Positions 11,309 through 23,732 of a DNA stretch of 64,000 bases are shown one piece after another (position 1 is the first letter of the stretch; each line of letters starts with the position of its first letter). A model generated the notes under the pieces. That model was not told the DNA's origin and did no database searches. It saw nothing but the letters and a program-made list of their open reading frames with translations. The translations under genes and the position numbers were made by a program. The DNA comes from Megamerina dolium (taxonomy: Eukaryota > Arthropoda > Insecta > Diptera > Megamerinidae), in the NCBI GenBank assembly GCA_963854835.1, contig OY978526.1:61504649-61568648 (forward strand), in the 5' to 3' direction.

Positions 11309-13440
11309 ACATAGTACATGCAGTATTTTGTTGTATTTTTTGCGCGCTAACAGTTTGCGGTATTTCAGCATTAATTCAATTTGATGACTGTGATATTTGT
11401 GAGTTAGTAAGTCTACCATCGTACTGTATGCATAAATTGTAATGTCATGCATAAAATAACACTGAGAATATACGGGTATGCAATCACGTATATACACAGG
11501 TGTATATCTGTAAGAGTACGAGTGTATAAAATCTCAATCGCTAAACAATTTTAAACAAAAGTTGAATAAGATTTCTCATTGTTCATCAATTAAATCAATA
11601 TCTATTATTCATTTGACAAATGTCGCCTATAGAAATCATACATACACACAATGAATTTAATTACTATAAACCTTAGGTGAATTTACCAATGTGACTAATA
11701 TTAATTTTACAAAATTCACTCCCAATTATAAATGATAGCAAATGCAGAAAAACTTCAATATTCATTTAAGTAATGTCAATAAACTGCCATTACGTTGTTG
11801 TTGTTAATTTAACAATTATTTTACTTAGAAGTTCAATTGTCATTCCATTGTTATTGTGTCAGACACCATACTTACTATTGATGTTGTTGCCTCTTGACGT
11901 TATACATAAAATACATATTTTGTTTTTCTACACATAATTCGTAAGCAATTTTATGACAGCGCAATATGTGATAGGCATTTAAAAAATGCAACAGGACGTA
12001 AATACATACATATATATACTTCAAAGACACATAGAATGTTATGCTTTCTAAAAAAAAAAACTTGTCGTTAAAGCTCCATTCAGTAGTCTTAAAAATCTCT
12101 TGTTGGAAAGCAAGAGGTTGAGCAGGAAAAATGAATGATGATGAGAGAAAGATTATTACAAAAAAAAAACAATTTTGCAAGGAAAACCCCATAAGGGACG
12201 CTGATCGGGTACGTATGTTCGGATAAAATGTTAAGATGGAAAATTATTAGGGGTCAGTTATAGGTTTTACTCATCTAGGGGCAGGTTTACTGGAGCTTCA
12301 ATACTGAACCCGCTTTGGCAACATTTACTTCACCCCACATCTACCATATGCATAATATGTGTATATTTTTACAAAGCCTCACAAGATAGGAATATTCATT
12401 AAGAGTTTATATAATATTCATATTATGTAGAGGACTATTTTAGGTTATACTATAGCTCAAGCCAAATAAAAGCTAGCAACATAAAAATATGTAATATACT
12501 TATTTAATAAAAGCTTAATTAAACGAAGAATCGCATGCACTTTAATATAAATATGAAATTTGAAGCACTACACACGAGGATAAGTGCGCATATACATACT
12601 ACACAAAGACTCGTACTTACAATATGAACAAATAAACATGTATTTGCCATCACAGAATCGATCAACAGATAACATGGAAATTTATATTGACATTTCATAC
12701 TCTCACAATTTTATGAGCACTCATATTTACATGCATTCTGCTACTGGAGTATCGAAGCATCATCATCGTTTTATGGAAATAGTTAAAAGTGCTTTGTTCA
12801 CACTTAATCAAGCAAATGTCTCTTGCATGCTTTTTATATAACCATGAAAAATACATATATTGCAGTATGGATATATACGCAGATGAGTCAAACCCCCTTT
12901 TCGGGTTTTAGCTTAGAATATTATTTAGCAATTAATCATTGCATTATGAATAAGTGTATGCTCATAAGTATATGTTGATGGACTATGCACATATTTATTG
13001 AATAACTCAAATGGAAATGATTGAAATTTGACGTTAATCGATGAAAACTAAATAAAAAAAGTTGAAGTGCATAATTATAGTGAATTTTTTCAAATATATA
13101 CTAACAGATTTTTAATGTATTTTTAACTATCGTTTCAAATGCTGAAACAGCTGAATGAATGAATGGGAAACAGACTTGAAGAAGTTTATTATATTTTAAG
13201 ACTTATATATAACATTTATGAAATCTATATATATGATATAATATTTATACTTAGTTATTATACGCATTGTTTTTGCTACTATTTTATCTACATTACTTCG
13301 ATAAAGTACTGCACAATACTAAGAACTATACTTCTACATTTTCAAAAACATTCTCTGAGAAAAAAAATTGTCTTATTTGAAATATATTTTGAATTTTATT
13401 TTTTGTTTCATTAAATTTAGCTAAATAATAATTAATAATT
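11309..13440. other. AT-rich DNA without recognised genes
   Basis: Several 60-105-codon open frames on both strands are of low complexity and resemble no family. No element boundary seen. Confidence 0.45.
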
Positions 13441-14046
13441 AAAAGCCATATTCTAAGCCGTAATCGAAACCCAATTAAGGCATCCACAGATTTAGGGGAG
13501 CATTTAGTACTTGTTGAAAAATGGTTTTCTAACTGGCGCATAAAAGTTAATGAGTCCAAATGTAAACATGTAACACATGTAAGCACATGCCCGACAGTTA
13601 CACTAAATAATATCGCCATAACTCATACAAATGAAGTCACCTACCTAGGGATACACTTAGATAGACGGCTTACATGGCGCAAGCACATCGAAGCAAAAAG
13701 AACTCAGATGAAATTGAAATACAAAGTTCTACTGTACAACAGCATAATAAAGCCAATTTGGAGTTACGGAATTCAATTATGGGGGAACACTAGTAATAGC
13801 AATATTGAAATCATACAGAGATCTCAGTCTAAAATATTAAGGATGATAACTGGTGCACCATGGTATATTAGAAATGAATGTATACACAATGACTTAAATA
13901 TCCCAATGGTAGAAATTGAAGTTAAAAATACTAGACAAAAATATACTAGAAGATTACAAAGACATCCAAACACACTAGCAAGAACCTTGCTCAATACCTG
14001 CTATACTTCGCACCTTCGAAGAAAGGACCTGCCAGCCTTCCAATAA
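13441..14046 (+). pseudogene. Jockey-type reverse transcriptase, C-terminal part
   Basis: The frame is open from about 13441 to the TAA at 14044, with no initiator of its own. It carries conserved jockey-clade sequence downstream of the YADD catalytic box: KWFSNWRIKVNESKCKHVT, TYLGIHLDRRLTWRKHIEAK, VLLYNSIIKPIWSYGIQLWG and SKILRMITGAPWYIRNE. The C-terminus ends RRKDLPAF. About 17-20 codons normally lying between the LTWRKHIEAKR...KLK and YKVLLYN blocks are missing in frame near 13712-13718; the 23.7-kb copy has them (INQLWWLLHKKSKLNLE). The polymerase core is absent, so there is no enzyme activity. In intact elements the protein copies element RNA into nicked chromosomal DNA. Confidence 0.85.
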
Positions 14047-14192
14047 AAAGAAGAGCATCGTACAAAAAACATTGCTCTAGATAATAAGGAGCTACTGTTG
14101 TTGAATTAGATTAAGATTTTAAAACTTATTGTTAGATTCTTTATGAATAGATTCAATAAATAAAGAAAATGTATAATTAAAAAAAAAAAAAA
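13441..14192 (+). mobile_element. Jockey-clade non-LTR retrotransposon, 5'-truncated 3' fragment with poly-A
   Basis: The coding trace begins inside the reverse-transcriptase gene at about 13441, ends with a stop at 14044-14046, and is followed by a short 3' UTR with ATTCAATAAATAAAG (polyadenylation-like) and a 14-nt poly-A at 14179-14192. 5' truncation plus poly-A is the usual product of target-primed reverse transcription. No clear target duplication was found. Confidence 0.8.
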
Positions 14193-14742
14193 TAATGTTT
14201 CTCTTCTTCTTTGAAGTTGCACGCTTAGTGATGTACATTTATATTTTCAACGATTTATGATTTTAATAATGGAATTTGTTCTCAAAATAAGTAAAGGCCC
14301 CGAGTAAAATACATTCTTCATTGAGTGCTTCTTAACACATTCAAAAAGAAGCACACTTAAATCAAAGATAAACGATTATCGTACCTTTAGCAATAATCCA
14401 CCATGCGCTAGTTCCTTAAAAACTGCTCAAAGCAATATCAAGTGTAGCCACTATCTAAAACTCTATATTACTTTTTCAAAACCTTGGAAAATACATCAAA
14501 AATATTTGGAATTCTTTTCTGTCGTAAAACAAGAGTTTAGATACCCTGCACTATGACTAATAGACAAGTATACATTCGAAAATGCATACTTTTAATTTCG
14601 AGAGGAGTGAGATTTTCATCAGATAATGTTCGAAAGCTTTAGAAACATTTATTTGAACATGCTTTTATATGAGAGTTAGGGAGGTTTTCATCAGATTCTA
14701 TTACCTCACGGATTTATGCACTTATTAGCGAAAGTAATCGTA
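14193..14742. other. AT-rich DNA, nothing recognised
   Basis: Spacer between the jockey poly-A tail and the maT target site; no signal seen. Confidence 0.45.
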
Positions 14743-15548
14743 TACAGGGTTAGCCGATTGAAGTGTTACACAAATACACACGTTTATATTTGTCAAACCG
14801 ATATTGCCAAATACGTGAAATTCAATAATAGCTGTTTATATTGTTTACAAACTATCATAAGCATTTGCGTCTAAGTATTATAAAACAAAAGTTATTCGAA
14901 ATGGAATTTAAACGTAATAGTGTGATTGCATTATATTTGGCTGAAAAATCAGAACCAGCTATTGTTCATGAGCTCAAACACCTCAAAGTGAATAAAATGT
15001 TTATGTATCGTATCATAAAACATTACAACGATACAGGCAGCATTGCTAAATGCTATGGTGGAGGACGAAAAAAAAGCAACATCAACATCGACTTGAATGA
15101 AATCCACATCGTAGTGGTAATCAAATGGCCAAAGAACTGAAAATATTCCAGCGGAGCATATACGCATATTCCAAAATGAGCTCAAGGTAAAGCCTTACAA
15201 GTTCCAAAAGGTACACGATCTTACAAAGCAAAGGAGTTGGTACGCTTGCACGAACGTGGCAACATTGTGTTCTCTAATGAGAAAAATGTCCCTATTGAGC
15301 AGTTCATAAACTCTCAAAATGATCGTGTTTATTTAACTGAACACACTTCGGAAAATTTGAGACTACGAATTGCCACCTGAAGTAATTTTCCGTCTCAAAT
15401 AATGGCATGGGCACCAGTGACCGCCGATGGACGATCTCCAATCGTTTTCGTCAAAGTCAATGCGACTTATTATCGGGAAAATGTTTTGGAAGTTGCTTTA
15501 TAGCTGTGGACAGGCAAACATTTCGGTCGTAGCCCATGGACGTTCCAA

Positions 15549-17262
15549 TCATCATATACGGCAAGTTCGACAGAACAGTCTCAGACATTATGAATAAAGC
15601 TTTGATTTTGATTTCAGATTGGTGTCGCGAAGAAGGGTTATCGATTAATCCGAGCAAAGCCATTCTCGTTCCTTTTACAAAGAGAGCGAAAGTTAAACCT
15701 TAGTACTATAACTGTTGGGGGAACCAATATAAATTATTCCGACGAAGTCAAATACCTAGGCGTAGTCCTAGATAAGCGACTAAATTGGAATTCTCACATA
15801 AAGTCGGTGATAGGCAAAGCTACAAGAGCTACGTGGGCCTGTCGCAGTCTTATCGGTAGAACATGGGGTCTCGACTACAAAATGATATACTGGATGTATA
15901 CAATGATGGTTAGACCAGTCGTTACGTATGGACACAAGAAACTACTAGGAAACTTGCAAAACAAGCTTTCAAAGGCAAGCTTGCTTGGCAATCACGGGGG
16001 CAATGCGTAACTGCCATACCACTGCTATCGAAGCGATAATAGGATTATCTCCCTTACATACCTTTATAAAGAAATGTGCTGCTAGAAATGCATTGAAGAT
16101 ACAAATCTTGTCTAAACAGGAACTCTTTGACTTTGGTCATATGAGTATTTTAAAAAACATACCTGATCAAAAGATTATCTGTTCATTAACAGACTTCATG
16201 ATCACGAAACGACAATTTGATCGTAAATTTAGGATTATCATCTCAGACCGTGATGAATGGAACTTTGGAGGATCTTGGGTCGATCGTAGAAGTCTGAAAT
16301 GGTTCACAGATGGGTCCAAAACGGACTCTGAGTCGGTGTGGGCATCTACGGACCCAACGCCAAATTTCACAACCAGTGGGCAGATGGCCTAGCGTCTTTC
16401 AGGCTGTGATTAAAGTAATTTCAATCTGCGCTATGATAAATCTGAAAAGAAACATCAAGGGCGCAAATATTGCCATCTATTCCGATAGCCAATCTGCATT
16501 GCAAGCACAACCTCCAATATATAGATACAATGAATAAGATTGTACTTGGCTGGGTTCCTGGCCATTCAGGGATCGAAGGTAACGAAATTCCTGATGAATT
16601 AGCCAGTGCTGGTTCAGAAGCAAACCTCATGGGCCCAGAGCCATACTGTGGTATCAACTGGGCGGAGGCTAAATCAAAAATAAATAACTGGGATCATAAC
16701 CTTAGGGTATCACACTGGGAAGAAATATAGCAACTTCGCCAAGCCAAACGATTGGCAAGGCCTTTTACCTACAACAAGGAACTTCGCAATATATGCCAAG
16801 CAGATATTAGGAAAATTGTAGGTTTTCTTTCAGGTCACCAAATTGCACATACTCGACATGGAGTGCCAGCTCTGTCTAGAAGAGGATGAAACCACAGAAC
16901 ACTTATTGTGTAACTGTATTGCGTTGGCAAAAACAAAGATGAGCATATTCCATCGATACCATTTGGATCCATCCAATCATAAAAAATGCCTCTGCTAGGG
17001 ACATTCTAAACTTTATCCGCAAGACGGAAAAGATACCGAAATGACATGGGTGTCAGTTACTTCCTTTCTTTAGACTAGGAACATCTAGGTAGGTAAGAAC
17101 CTGACACAAATTGCAACTAAACCAATAGGGTATAGTAGATAGTACAATTGTGATCAAGTGGATCACAACAACTTAAATGCAGTATGACACAAAATATTTA
17201 TTAGATCGCAGTGTCGGACTTTGGGTAACTTACAACAGTAAATTATTATTATTATTATTATT
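15549..17262 (+). mobile_element. I/LOA-like non-LTR retrotransposon, 5'-truncated, (ATT)n tail, 13-bp target duplication
   Basis: Inserted in the maT gene. The target ATGGACGTTCCAA is duplicated exactly at 15536-15548 and 17263-17275, and joining the flanks restores the maT reading. The element begins in the middle of a reverse-transcriptase gene and ends in a (TTA/ATT)n tail at about 17240-17262. Trinucleotide TAA-type tails together with an RNase H domain are known from the I clade. Length 1,714 bp against several kb for a full element. Confidence 0.88.
15554..16995 (+). pseudogene. Reverse transcriptase C-terminus + RNase H of I/LOA-like retrotransposon
   Basis: Domains in order: the RT part after the catalytic box (DIMNKALILISDWCREEGLS, VKYLGVVLDKRLNWNSHIKS, ATWACRSLIGRTWGLDYKMI, MVRPVVTYG, 15580-15945). 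Then a connection (AIEAIIGLSPLHTFIKKCAA). Then RNase H with WFTDGSKT (first D), IAIYSDSQSAL (D) and LGWVPGHSGIEGNEIPDELA (H and D), about 16295-16620. Last is a CCHC-type knuckle, CQLCLEEDETTEHLLCNC (16864-16918). The RNase H glutamate, expected in FQAE, reads V (FQAVIKVIS). Stops and frameshifts occur near 15698, 16392 and 16728. The RT core is lost by 5' truncation. The intact protein would copy and integrate its own RNA. Confidence 0.8.
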
Positions 17263-17687
17263 ATGGACGTTCCAACAAGACTTGGCACCATCTCAGAAAG
17301 CTCGCGTGAAGCAAAAATGGTTAAAAAATCATGTTCCACACTTCATTTCGTCCACACAATGGCTTCGAATTCGCCAGATGCAAATCCGATGGACTATTCC
17401 AAATGGGCCATTTTGGAGAGCAAGGTGAAGGCTAAAAAATATGCCAGTATAGATGCGCTGAAGAAAGCCATTGTTTGGGAATGGGCCAAAATACCGGAAG
17501 ATCACATTCGTCAAGCTCGCAACTCATTTTTTAACCGTTTGAAGGCCATAGTCAAAGCAAAAGGTGGCTACTTCGAGCTAGAGAAAATTGATTTTGAATT
17601 TTTGATTATTTCCACAATTTTGGTAATATGAATGAATAAAAAATAAAATAAAAAACACTTCAATCGCCTAACCCTGTATATCTAACC

Positions 17688-17690
<3 letters not shown>

Positions 17691-17737
<47 letters not shown>
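17691..17737. repeat. (TA)n microsatellite
   Basis: TA repeat starting 14 bp beyond the right end of the maT element. Confidence 0.95.
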
Positions 17738-17741
<4 letters not shown>

Positions 17742-20700
17742 AAATTTTCAGCGAAATTGCGAATAGACTAAATAGATTCGTCTTGTGATTCTTAACAATT
17801 ATACACGTTCCTTTCTATACTTGTCACCTCTCATTTTGGATATTACAACGCATAAGTGCTTAAGTAGTAGAGATACTTAATTAAGTGATTAGTAAATCGA
17901 TATGCTCAACATCGATAACTTTTTTTATTTGCATTACATCTCTATCTTACTCTTATAGGTTTTGTTAATTTTGGCTCAATATTCGGAGAAGAAGAACTGA
18001 TAATAAATAATAAATAAATAAATAGATACAAATTAAAGACTCGTTTTCAATTGTTTTTTTGATGAATCAGTATTCCATCGAAAAGCAAAAAATAAATAAA
18101 AATAATGGTACGACGTAAGTAAACAAGTATTAAAAGCTTTGAAATGTTTACGCTTGTACATATTTATAGACGTAAAAGCATTATGAAGAAGATAAACACT
18201 GTACTTTTCAGGCTTGTCTCTCGATTTTAAACTCCCACATATGTTTCAGCTTTGTATAAGTAATTTTAGTATTTATATTACATAAGTTTATTGCTTTCAT
18301 CTACTTGTATTATAAGTCTTGGTACATATAAACAGTTTGCCTTTTGAGAAATGTGCATCATTATAAAAAAGATTTATTGTGTAAAAAAACGCTTAAATTA
18401 ATGACAAAGTAGGATTAATTTAACTTTTACAATTTTCTAACAATTCCAATTATATAGGATTAGCGAGAATTTATAAAATGCACAGATTTCAATAGAATAA
18501 TTTCAATTTATGATTTATAAGCATTTAGTTAATAAAAATAAATTTCAAGAAGTCAAATTGGATTGGAATTTTAAAATACAATTAATTATAGTATAATACA
18601 CACAAATCTCTATTTCTCAATTTGAATCTATTCGTTATTGGAGAGTTGTTAACACATTAGATTTTTCTCAAAATATATAACTTTAAACGAAATAATCAAA
18701 TGTGACTCTTGAATATAAAAAGCACATAAATCGAAGATATTGGATTACTTTTAAATGTTTAAAAATTACAAATAAATCATTGAAATAAGTAGATATGTTT
18801 TCTCTTAAGGCTACTCACACAGCCATTCAAAAAATTAATGAAAGCGATTTCCGTTAAAAAATTATTAGAAGCAGAGTACATATCATACTGAAAAACAAAT
18901 AACAAAAATTGTATAATTGTGGCATACTAAATTCCTCAAAATCATATCAACTGAATATTGAACAGAATTGAAGTGCAGCACTTTCAAAAAATACAATTCA
19001 TTAAGCATTAAATGAATGCTTTTCTCCATATACATATTATATGTTATATACATATTATATATGCAATTCTGTGTAGTATCTATATATGTACATACAACCC
19101 AGCAAACAAAATGTCTTAAAAAAATATTCATGTGCACATTTCACACAGAAATATCTGTAAAATCCTCATATATGTGTTCTTTCGTTTTACTAAGCCTCAC
19201 TTAAGAAAATTTGTCGTTAACATGCAGAAAACTCTCACAATTTTGTAAATTCTTGAGTATGCACTGAAAAAACACAGTAATTACAGTAATTTGGTTTGAC
19301 GGGAAGTACATATGTATGTATAAAAGCACTCACATATATCCGAGTATTATACGGAGAATGTATGCATATGTTCAATTTCAATTACAAATAAATTGAATTA
19401 TTGAAAAATTATGTATAACAAGAGCGAATAAAAAGAAAGAAAAATAAAATATGAAATGCAAACGTTTGCATTTCTGCAATGGATAGGACTATATTAAATA
19501 TAGCTGGGTATATGGAAATGTAATGGAAAGGTCTCTCTTATTAGGTTTTATATTTGTTTTTTTTTTTATTTTTCGGACATGTTGAAGTGTATATAGATAC
19601 CTTCATTGTTGTTGCTGTTGTCGTTGGCACACAAAATGGTTTCAAACTTAACGATACAAACAAAGTAAAACATCAACAGCTGCTATTGGACTAATATGAA
19701 TGTTTGTATTTTTTTTTTAATTTAAATGAAAATGAAATGAAATTTGCAAAATTGCAAAAGCCATTATACAGCGCACATACAAAATATACGCGTAACATAT
19801 GTATACACTCTTGGGGCGAAAAATGTACTTGAAACTTTCTACTCATATAGAGTGAGCTTCCCATACAATTATGCACCCTTACTTTGAATAATTTATTCAT
19901 ATCCAGCTACCAAATTTTAGATCCTAGAAAAAAGTGGAAGGTAAGATAGATAGACAGGCATGCCTTCGAAAACCATATATTGTATGAAAGATGGGCGTGG
20001 TTTCCATAAGAAGGCATACATTTTGAAACATTCGCACACGAAAAGTGTGAAAACATACATACAATAACATAACGTTGTTTGGAAAGTATGCGTGGATTTC
20101 ATCCGATTTTGCCCATACACCAACTAATCCAGTTCTAGAGTTATTACTTATACATAGGTCTCATAATACTATGAATTGTTAGAATTATTTAGTCAAACAG
20201 TTCATAGCAAAGCGATAACCGAACATAATAAATTTATTTATTTTAACAAAGCTTGTGGTAGTTATAATGACGACAACTGTATATGTACATTATAAATATA
20301 TGAAACAAATATATAAAGGGTTGTTTAAAAAAATGTTTTTCATATACTTACACACACATGTCCATATACTACACATCTGAGTAGGAACTATTTAGGAAGG
20401 AAGGTGTATATCATATTTCAAATGCTTAAAGGAACAATGCGAATATGAACAAAATATATATGTACGAAAGCATATAACAGCAGTGGCAGGATTAGTGACG
20501 ATTAGAGAGCAAAAAAAAAATAGAAATTAATTGTGAACATGGTGATGAATTTAATTTATCGTCGCAATGGCGATGATATTGAAGCGGTACAAAAATAAAA
20601 CGTCATACCTCAAAATAATGAATAAATGCTTAATGAATTATACCCATTTTAAACACAGATTTACATACACATATGTATCATCATCATCATTATCATCGTT

Positions 20701-21232
20701 GCCGTTGTCATTGTCATTGGCAGAAGTAGAAAACATTATATAGATACGTACGTATGTATATAAAAACTCATATAATAAACTCAGAAGTCTAACAGAGGCT
20801 TGGCAATCACCTACTGCCTAATGCCAGCACCAACACGTTTAAAACTACATTCTAAAAAATGAAATAATCAAACAAAAAAGACACAAAATAACCAGTCTGA
20901 AAAGACTATAACTTCTTCCATTTTTTTTTTTCTTTTTTTCATATTATATTTGTTCTGGTAACATCACTAACATGCACAGCTTGAAAATGCTAAAAAAAAT
21001 AATTTCGCTTCACTATACTCCCTTCATGACAATAAACTATTTTTCTGAAGAACTTCACCCACATTTACTAGATTTATTTATATGTAGATATATTAAAAGT
21101 AGAATGAAAATAAAACACGACATTACATAATCATAAAATAATAATAATAAAAACAAAAAGCAACAACAACAGTGACTAAGTACTATTAAATGTGCTACTT
21201 TACTCCGGATATTAACTTATTAATATGAATAT
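17738..21232. other. AT-rich DNA, one dispersed repeat, no genes
   Basis: No coding sequence recognised. The only repeat assigned is the dispersed-repeat copy at about 19860-20140, listed separately. A/T homopolymers and CAA/ACA runs (about 21120-21170) are frequent. Confidence 0.45.
19860..20140 (-). repeat. Degenerate dispersed repeat (minus orientation)
   Basis: The reverse complement reads GGGCAAAATCGGATGAAAT, then a TATGTATGTTTTCACACTTT core followed by TTCGTGTGCG, matching the module arrays at 33.3, 44.7 and 48.2 kb. At least two modules are visible. No coding potential. Confidence 0.55.
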
Positions 21233-21233
21233 A

Positions 21234-21730
21234 CAGGGTATTTCAATAAATGATGTCAAGAGGCATTACCGAATGATGTTGACTGACTTTTTTGGTCTGA
21301 AATTGTTGCTATGGACGTGGACGACGTTCATTTTCCGCAGGGCGGCGCCACATGCATACAGCTGGTGAAATAATGGCGTGTGATTTCACGAAATGGAGAC
21401 TATGAGTGGCCGCCGAAATCGTGAGACTTAACACCATTAGAATTTTTTCTTTAGGGATACATTAAAAAAGATAAAGTCTTCGTCAATGTTCCAGCAAATA
21501 TTGAAATACTCAAAGACAATATTAGAGCTTTTATTCGCGAGATATAGCCGCAATTATGCGAAAATGTGTTGAATAATTGCATCAAAAGAATGGCCATATG
21601 CAAGAAGAGTCGCGATGGATAATTGCAGATATTAAGTTCTATTACTAACCTCAGAGTTTGTACTTTGGATTAAAATTAAAATGTTGCGTTTTTTTCAATT
21701 TAAAATTACACTTTTTGTTGAAAGACGTTG
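21234..21730 (+). mobile_element. Tc3-like transposon fragment (C-terminal half of transposase)
   Basis: The left end CAGGGTATTTCAATAAATGA is preceded by TA (21232-21233). A weak inverted match (TTTGTTGAAAGACGTTG) lies near 21714-21730, followed by TA. Inside, the plus strand reads HFPQGGATC, where the second catalytic D of the family's FQQDGAT is G. It continues WPPKS*DLTPLEFFL*GYIK, NIEILKDNIRAFIREI and CENVLNNCIKRM. This is the same kind of transposase as the nested element at 1.0-2.0 kb, but it keeps the C-terminal half that copy lacks. In-frame stops show it is dead; the N-terminal half is missing. Confidence 0.75.
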
Positions 21731-21732
21731 TA

Positions 21733-23732
21733 CTAGGTATGCATATATATTTTCATATAAAAATATACCTCCATACATTAATGATTCTATTTAATCAAAA
21801 GCACACCTAAAATAAAGTTAATTTTAGATTTCACAAAGAATAAGACACAACAAGAGTGGCAGCTAATATTTAACGCTTTGTTAGCCATGTGTTCACAAAG
21901 ATTCATATGCATGTGTATGATATAGATCTAAATAAAAATATATTCACATGAACATATACGATAAATGTAAGCTTTAACTAAACAACTGTTATGCATACAT
22001 TGTAAACATATGTACATGCATATTACTCTGTATATTTATTAAACAAGTGAGTGTGTAACTATATGAATTATACTCTTACTTACTTAATTATAATACGGAA
22101 ATTGTTTACGAATTATTTTAATTCTTTTGTCTTTTTTCACATTCTATTCTGTTTTTATTTATTAGTTGAATGATAATACACACACCTTAAGTGAATTAAA
22201 AGATATATACTTTGGTAAGTACACAGACTTTACATAGATTTCAATCAAAGAATTTAATATTATATGTTAGTTGAAAATTACATATTGTTTGTATGGTATT
22301 GAAATTTTTTATGTTATTATAAAATATATAATTTTACACTTATAATAGAGAAGGTTCTTACGGCACCTCAATATTATCTGTATCAAGACATTTTCTAGAT
22401 ACAAGGATTTCATAATTTAATTTAACATACTCAATTTAACATACTCAAATAGGTCTGTCTTCATACTTCATTAGGACACTTGGCACTCCTTACAACAATT
22501 GAAATATCCTAATAAGATATTAAAATAAAAAAAGTTATTTATTTTTAAATAATAAAATTATATAATTTATACCAATTGAATAATAAAAAAGTTATTGATT
22601 TTTAAGCAATAAAATTATTGCCATTTTTAAACCTTTTGCTTACATTATTTTCTAATATTAAAATTGATTATGCATGTAATAAACATTGAAGAAATAATGC
22701 AATATGCGATAAATATTAACTTCAATTTATAGTAGGTATATCAATTATGACGTTTACCTATAATAAAATACTCATAAACTTGACACTATAGAATCACTTA
22801 AATATCAAAAGTAGTAAGTAGTTTTAAACAAATTCCCATATATATGTATGTTCAAATATATCGTACGAATAGTTAAAACCTCAAAAACCACAAAAGAAAA
22901 TGAACACACGAAATGTGACACCATTGTAACAGCAATAGTAATATGACATTACCATGCAAAAAAGAAAATATTACAACGACAGTGACATTAATTTATATGC
23001 GAAGAAAAAATTATAAAAAAAACAGTATTTATAATTTTGTTATTGGTTTTAAAATTCATTTAAAAATTATATTATGATATTTTCACTTATCAGCATCATC
23101 ATCATCATCATCATCATCATCAACAGTATAATTATGATGATTGCAATTATTATTGTTATCATCAGCAAAACATCATTAATATTTCAACGTCAATTTCACC
23201 TCAACCAACTTTATACATTTATTGATAGAGCATGTAATTGTAGCCAGTTATGACTCCAATGGGGGTTGATTGACTGACACGGCGACAATGAAACATTATA
23301 TTATGACAGATGTTCTAGTGTATTTGTTTGAATTTGTTTGTTTGTGAATTTGTTGAATGGCTCGCACTCGTATATATTGTACGAGTATATACTTTAATGT
23401 ACTTTAATGTACTCTAATGTATTGTTTATGAGAATGTGAATACAACTTAATTGATTCTATTTTTCACCCATTTTACCCAATATTTACTTTGCGATTCATT
23501 GCGTAATAATCTTGTATTCATCTTCCTTCGTCATCGTTATTTTGTATAAAAGAAAGAATAGAAAAAATTTTAATAAAACTGATTTTATTCGCAATATTGT
23601 ATTGAATGTCGACTGAATTAATATGGAAGTTTTCTTGCTTTAATGTCCAACATGGGATATGTTTTTTCCGACATTATACCAAAAATGTGTTTGCGATAAT
23701 GTCGTAATCATAGTATAGAATACTACATGAAT
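21733..23732. other. AT-rich DNA with an (ATC)n microsatellite, no genes
   Basis: Nothing coding recognised. Two ~70-bp imperfect direct repeats around AAAGTTATT...AATAAAATTAT lie at about 22525-22620. An (ATC)n run lies at 23094-23122. Confidence 0.5.

Larger units (their letters stand above)
14901..17631 (+). pseudogene. maT-family transposase, interrupted and mutated
   Basis: The first half (14901-15548) starts MEFKRNSVIALYLAEKSEPA and continues LKHLKVNKMFMYRIIKHYND and GSIAKCYGGGRKK: helix-turn-helix DNA binding. After small frameshifts come ELKVKPYKFQKVHDLT and VFSNEKN, where the first catalytic D of the family's FSDEKN motif is N (near 15270-15290). The second half resumes in WTFQQD (17264-17281, second D present), HVPHFISSTQW, then a frameshift into SNSPDANPMDYSKWAILESK (third D of the DD37D triad). 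The C-terminus AKIPEDHIRQARNSFFNRLK and AKGGYFE is normal. The retrotransposon sits exactly inside the codons for PWTFQQD. It is inactive through the insertion, the D-to-N change and the frameshifts. Confidence 0.88.
14745..17676 (+). mobile_element. maT (DD37D mariner-like) transposon, split by a retrotransposon
   Basis: Inverted ends: CAGGGTTAGCCGATTGAAGT (14745-14764) and ACTTCAATCGCCTAACCCTG (17657-17676) differ at one position over these 20 bp. TA flanks both ends (14743-14744, 17677-17678). Without the insert at 15549-17262 and its duplicated target the element is about 1.2 kb, the expected maT size. A second TAACCCTG lies just outside the right end (17683-17690) before a (TA)n tract. 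It encodes a plus-strand transposase, broken as described separately. Confidence 0.88.

Noticed and set aside
17683..17690. Second TAACCCTG as the true right end of the maT element
   Set aside because: The 20-bp match to the left end stops at 17676 next to TA; the extra TAACCCTG is most likely a small local duplication.
23094..23122. CRISPR-like or coding Asp/His repeat
   Set aside because: Simple (ATC)n microsatellite without spacers or gene context.
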